A DNA stretch of 6,721 nucleotides from an uncultured Eubacteriales bacterium (GTDB taxonomy: Bacteria; Bacillota; Clostridia; Oscillospirales; CAG-272). Both the position numbers and the translations under genes were made by a program. The stretch is from NCBI GenBank assembly GCA_934462885.1, contig CAKSJC010000091.1:1-6721 (forward strand), in the 5' to 3' direction. This document shows positions 5,516 through 6,721 of this stretch, in pieces; the stretch's first letter is position 1; each line of letters begins with the position of its first letter. Below the pieces are notes generated by a model. It had not been told where the DNA came from and searched no databases. It was given only the letters and a program-made list of their open reading frames with translations.

Positions 5516-5749
5516 ATGTTTGACAAGGTTAAAGAAATATTGGTTGACGAACTGTCCATCAATTCTGACGACATCACACCCGACGCGGAACTCGTAAACG
5601 ATCTCGGAATTAATTCTCTTGAACTTGCGGATCTTGTTTTACTCTGCGAAGAAAAATTCAATATTGAAATCGGAGATGAAGTCGTACATAAGTTCATCAC
5701 CGTGGGCGACGTTGTCGACTATCTTACAGAAGCAACAAATAAAGCTTAA
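5516..5749 (+). CDS. acpP: Acyl carrier protein
   Basis: This small acidic cytoplasmic protein carries acyl chains on a 4'-phosphopantetheine arm. It has 77 residues, the usual length, and shows the four-helix acyl carrier pattern with many Asp and Glu residues. The modified serine is Ser34 in DLGINSLEL (residues 29-37). Asn33 replaces the Asp of the usual DSL motif. The start follows AAGGAG (5503-5508) by 7 bases and a perfect consensus promoter. It stands apart from fab genes, and the next gene is a glycosyltransferase 68 bases on, with a probable attenuating hairpin between. It may be the main fatty acid carrier or an accessory carrier for another pathway. The Asn variant and lack of fab neighbours leave that open, so the acpP symbol is tentative. 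Confidence 0.92.
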   Translation: MFDKVKEILVDELSINSDDITPDAELVNDLGINSLELADLVLLCEEKFNIEIGDEVVHKFITVGDVVDYLTEATNKA

Positions 5750-5765
5750 TAATTCAAATTTCAAT

Positions 5766-5798
5766 AAAGCGTGCGGCATTTTTTGCGACACGTTTTTT
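5766..5798 (+). terminator. Probable intrinsic terminator or attenuator after the acyl carrier gene
   Basis: AAAGCGTG (5766-5773) pairs with CACGTTTT (5789-5796) through a G-U at 5769/5793. The stem continues with CG/CG across a bulged A at 5788 and closes a loop of about 10 nt. Six T (5793-5798) follow and partly form the stem. The bulge and modest GC content suggest incomplete termination, so some transcripts would continue into the glycosyltransferase gene, for which no separate promoter is evident. Confidence 0.55.
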
Positions 5799-5816
5799 GA
5801 TTACTCCGGAGAAAAA

Positions 5817-6563
5817 ATGGACGATAAAATCAATATACGCGGAATCCTTTTTGACAACATAAGCCTTGATGAAACAATCTCGAAGCTTATGTCATATCTT
5901 GATTCAGGAAAAAAAGCTGCGCTTTATACGCCTAATTCCGAAATCGTACAGGCTTGTATAGAAAATCCGGAACTTTACGACATAATAAACTCAGCTGAAG
6001 TGATCATTCCTGACGGCATCGGAGTTGTTAAAGCCGCAAGAATACTGAAAACTCCTTTCAAAAACGGAAAGGTGGCAGGTATTGAAGTTGGAGAAAAGCT
6101 CATAGAGTGCCTTTCATCAACCGAATACAAAGTTTTTTTCCTCGGCGGCAAACCGGGAGTAGCTGAAAAAGCCGGAAATGTACTCACCGAAAAATATCCC
6201 GGTATTAAATTCGCCGGTTTTTCTGACGGTTATTTCAAAAAAGAAGGCGAAGAGAACGACGCATTGATCCAAAAAATTAACGATTCCGCCCCTGATGTGC
6301 TTTATGTATGTCTCGGAGCTCCCGCTCAGGAAAAATGGATATATAATAACCACGATAAGCTTACGTCGGTCAAACTCATGCTCGCTCTCGGCGGCTCTCT
6401 CGACGGATATGCCGGAGATGTAAAGCGTGCGCCGAAAATTTTTATAAAACTCGGTTTGGAATGGTTTTACAGGCTTCTCAAAGAACCGTGGAGAATTGGC
6501 CGAATGATGAAACTGCCTAAATTCTATTTCGGTACATGGAAATATAAAATTCGAAAAAAATAA
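5817..6563 (+). CDS. tagA: WecG/TagA/CpsF family glycosyltransferase (GT26)
   Basis: This enzyme probably transfers N-acetylmannosamine, or a related sugar, from a UDP-sugar to undecaprenyl-diphosphate-GlcNAc on the inner face of the membrane. That is an early step of wall teichoic acid or similar glycan synthesis. The 248 residues match the family. Visible marks are TPNSE (38-42), PDGIGVVKAARIL (65-77, with Asp66 at the place of the TagA catalytic base), FFLGGKPGVAEKA (107-119), GAPAQEKW (167-174) and LGGSLDGYAGDVKRAPK (191-207). The basic C-terminus LEWFYRLLKEPWRIGRMMK (214-232) is thought to help membrane docking. The ATG at 5817 is chosen because GGAG (5808-5811) lies 5 bases upstream. 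The frame is open back into the acyl carrier gene, but that overlap is a shadow. Other teichoic acid genes are not present here, so the acceptor polymer is unknown. Confidence 0.93.
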   Translation: MDDKINIRGILFDNISLDETISKLMSYLDSGKKAALYTPNSEIVQACIENPELYDIINSAEVIIPDGIGVVKAARILKTPFKNGKVAGIEVGEKLIECLSSTEYKVFFLGGKPGVAEKAGNVLTEKYPGIKFAGFSDGYFKKEGEENDALIQKINDSAPDVLYVCLGAPAQEKWIYNNHDKLTSVKLMLALGGSLDGYAGDVKRAPKIFIKLGLEWFYRLLKEPWRIGRMMKLPKFYFGTWKYKIRKK

Positions 6564-6636
6564 AACATTCCCCGCATCCAAACTCCATTGAAAGAGATAA
6601 ATTCCAACGGCAGTCATCTGTCGTTGATTTTGCTTT

Positions 6637-6692
6637 GTAAATAAAAATTCCCCCGCGTCAGTTTATACCGACGCGGGGGAATTTTTATTTAC
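6637..6692. terminator. Strong bidirectional rho-independent terminator
   Basis: The arms 6637-6659 and 6670-6692 form 23 perfect pairs around a 10-nt loop (6660-6669). The GC-rich core (CCCCCGCGTC) is flanked by AAATAAAAATT on the left and its complement on the right, so both strands have a T-rich run after the core. It can terminate the glycosyltransferase transcript and that of a convergent gene entering from the right. The stretch between the glycosyltransferase stop codon and this stem shows nothing else recognisable. Confidence 0.92.
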
Positions 6693-6721
6693 TCTTCAAC
6701 TATTTCCGCGCTCTGCATAAC
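6689..6721 (-). CDS. Possible C-terminal end of a convergent gene, cut by the window edge
   Basis: On the minus strand the last 33 bases read as ten codons (VMQSAEIVEE) followed by TAA at 6691-6689. The stop codon lies in the outer part of the bidirectional terminator stem, like the YbaK-like gene stop within its terminator. The acidic ending and the position fit the last residues of a protein encoded beyond the right edge. The piece is too short to identify. Confidence 0.4.
   Translation of the reverse strand, partial: VMQSAEIVEE

Noticed and set aside
5619..5816. N-terminal extension of the glycosyltransferase into the acyl carrier gene
   Set aside because: It overlaps the well-supported acyl carrier frame and a terminator-like hairpin; the ATG at 5817 has its own ribosome binding site and gives the family length.
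6117..6617. Minus-strand open frame of 166 codons over the glycosyltransferase
   Set aside because: It is a shadow of a gene with clear GT26 motifs and has no start signals.
6637..6692. Possible MITE or mobile inverted repeat
   Set aside because: A single 56-base hairpin with GC core, T-rich flanks and convergent position is a typical bidirectional terminator; no target duplication or second copy is seen.

Overview
The window looks like chromosomal housekeeping DNA from a low- to mid-GC Firmicute, most likely a member of the Clostridia. The grounds are the AT-rich intergenic regions, strong AGGAGG-type ribosome binding sites, near-consensus sigma-A promoters with 17-base spacers, an adjacent smpB and ssrA, a Bacillus-type PyrR, a PfoR-like membrane protein and a TagA-type glycosyltransferase. 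The species cannot be named from this sequence. I see no insertion sequence, phage gene, CRISPR array, tRNA or rRNA.

Layout. At the left, on the minus strand, lie ssrA (tmRNA, 70-449, with its terminator at 11-62) and its protein partner smpB (654-1136), which together rescue stalled ribosomes. Each has its own promoter. Further upstream on the same strand is a PfoR-like PTS EIIC-type membrane protein (1228-2250). It has a long 5' leader that folds into a 16-pair stem ending in a U tract. On the plus strand, 2557-3027 encodes a YbaK/EbsC-type aminoacyl-tRNA deacylase. It converges on pyrR (3101-3646, minus) across a strong hairpin terminator. Upstream of pyrR on the minus strand is an apparent two-gene unit: a TIM-barrel sugar phosphate isomerase/epimerase-like protein (4442-5308) followed 18 bases later by an unrecognised membrane-anchored protein (3773-4423). 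A divergent promoter region (5322-5515) then leads rightwards to an acyl carrier protein (5516-5749) and a WecG/TagA-family glycosyltransferase (5817-6563). A 23-pair bidirectional terminator (6637-6692) follows, and then the probable last codons of a convergent gene at the right edge.

How the genes work together. SmpB and tmRNA form one known system. The other genes serve separate housekeeping roles: tRNA proofreading, pyrimidine regulation, lipid or acyl carriage and cell-surface glycan assembly. No new multi-gene system is evident. The most interesting element is the structured leader RNA in front of the PfoR-like gene, which looks like a transcription attenuator or an uncharacterised regulatory RNA. 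Secondary points are an acyl carrier protein with Asn before the phosphopantetheine serine, the unknown partner gene of the TIM-barrel enzyme, and a hairpin without a U tract upstream of pyrR.
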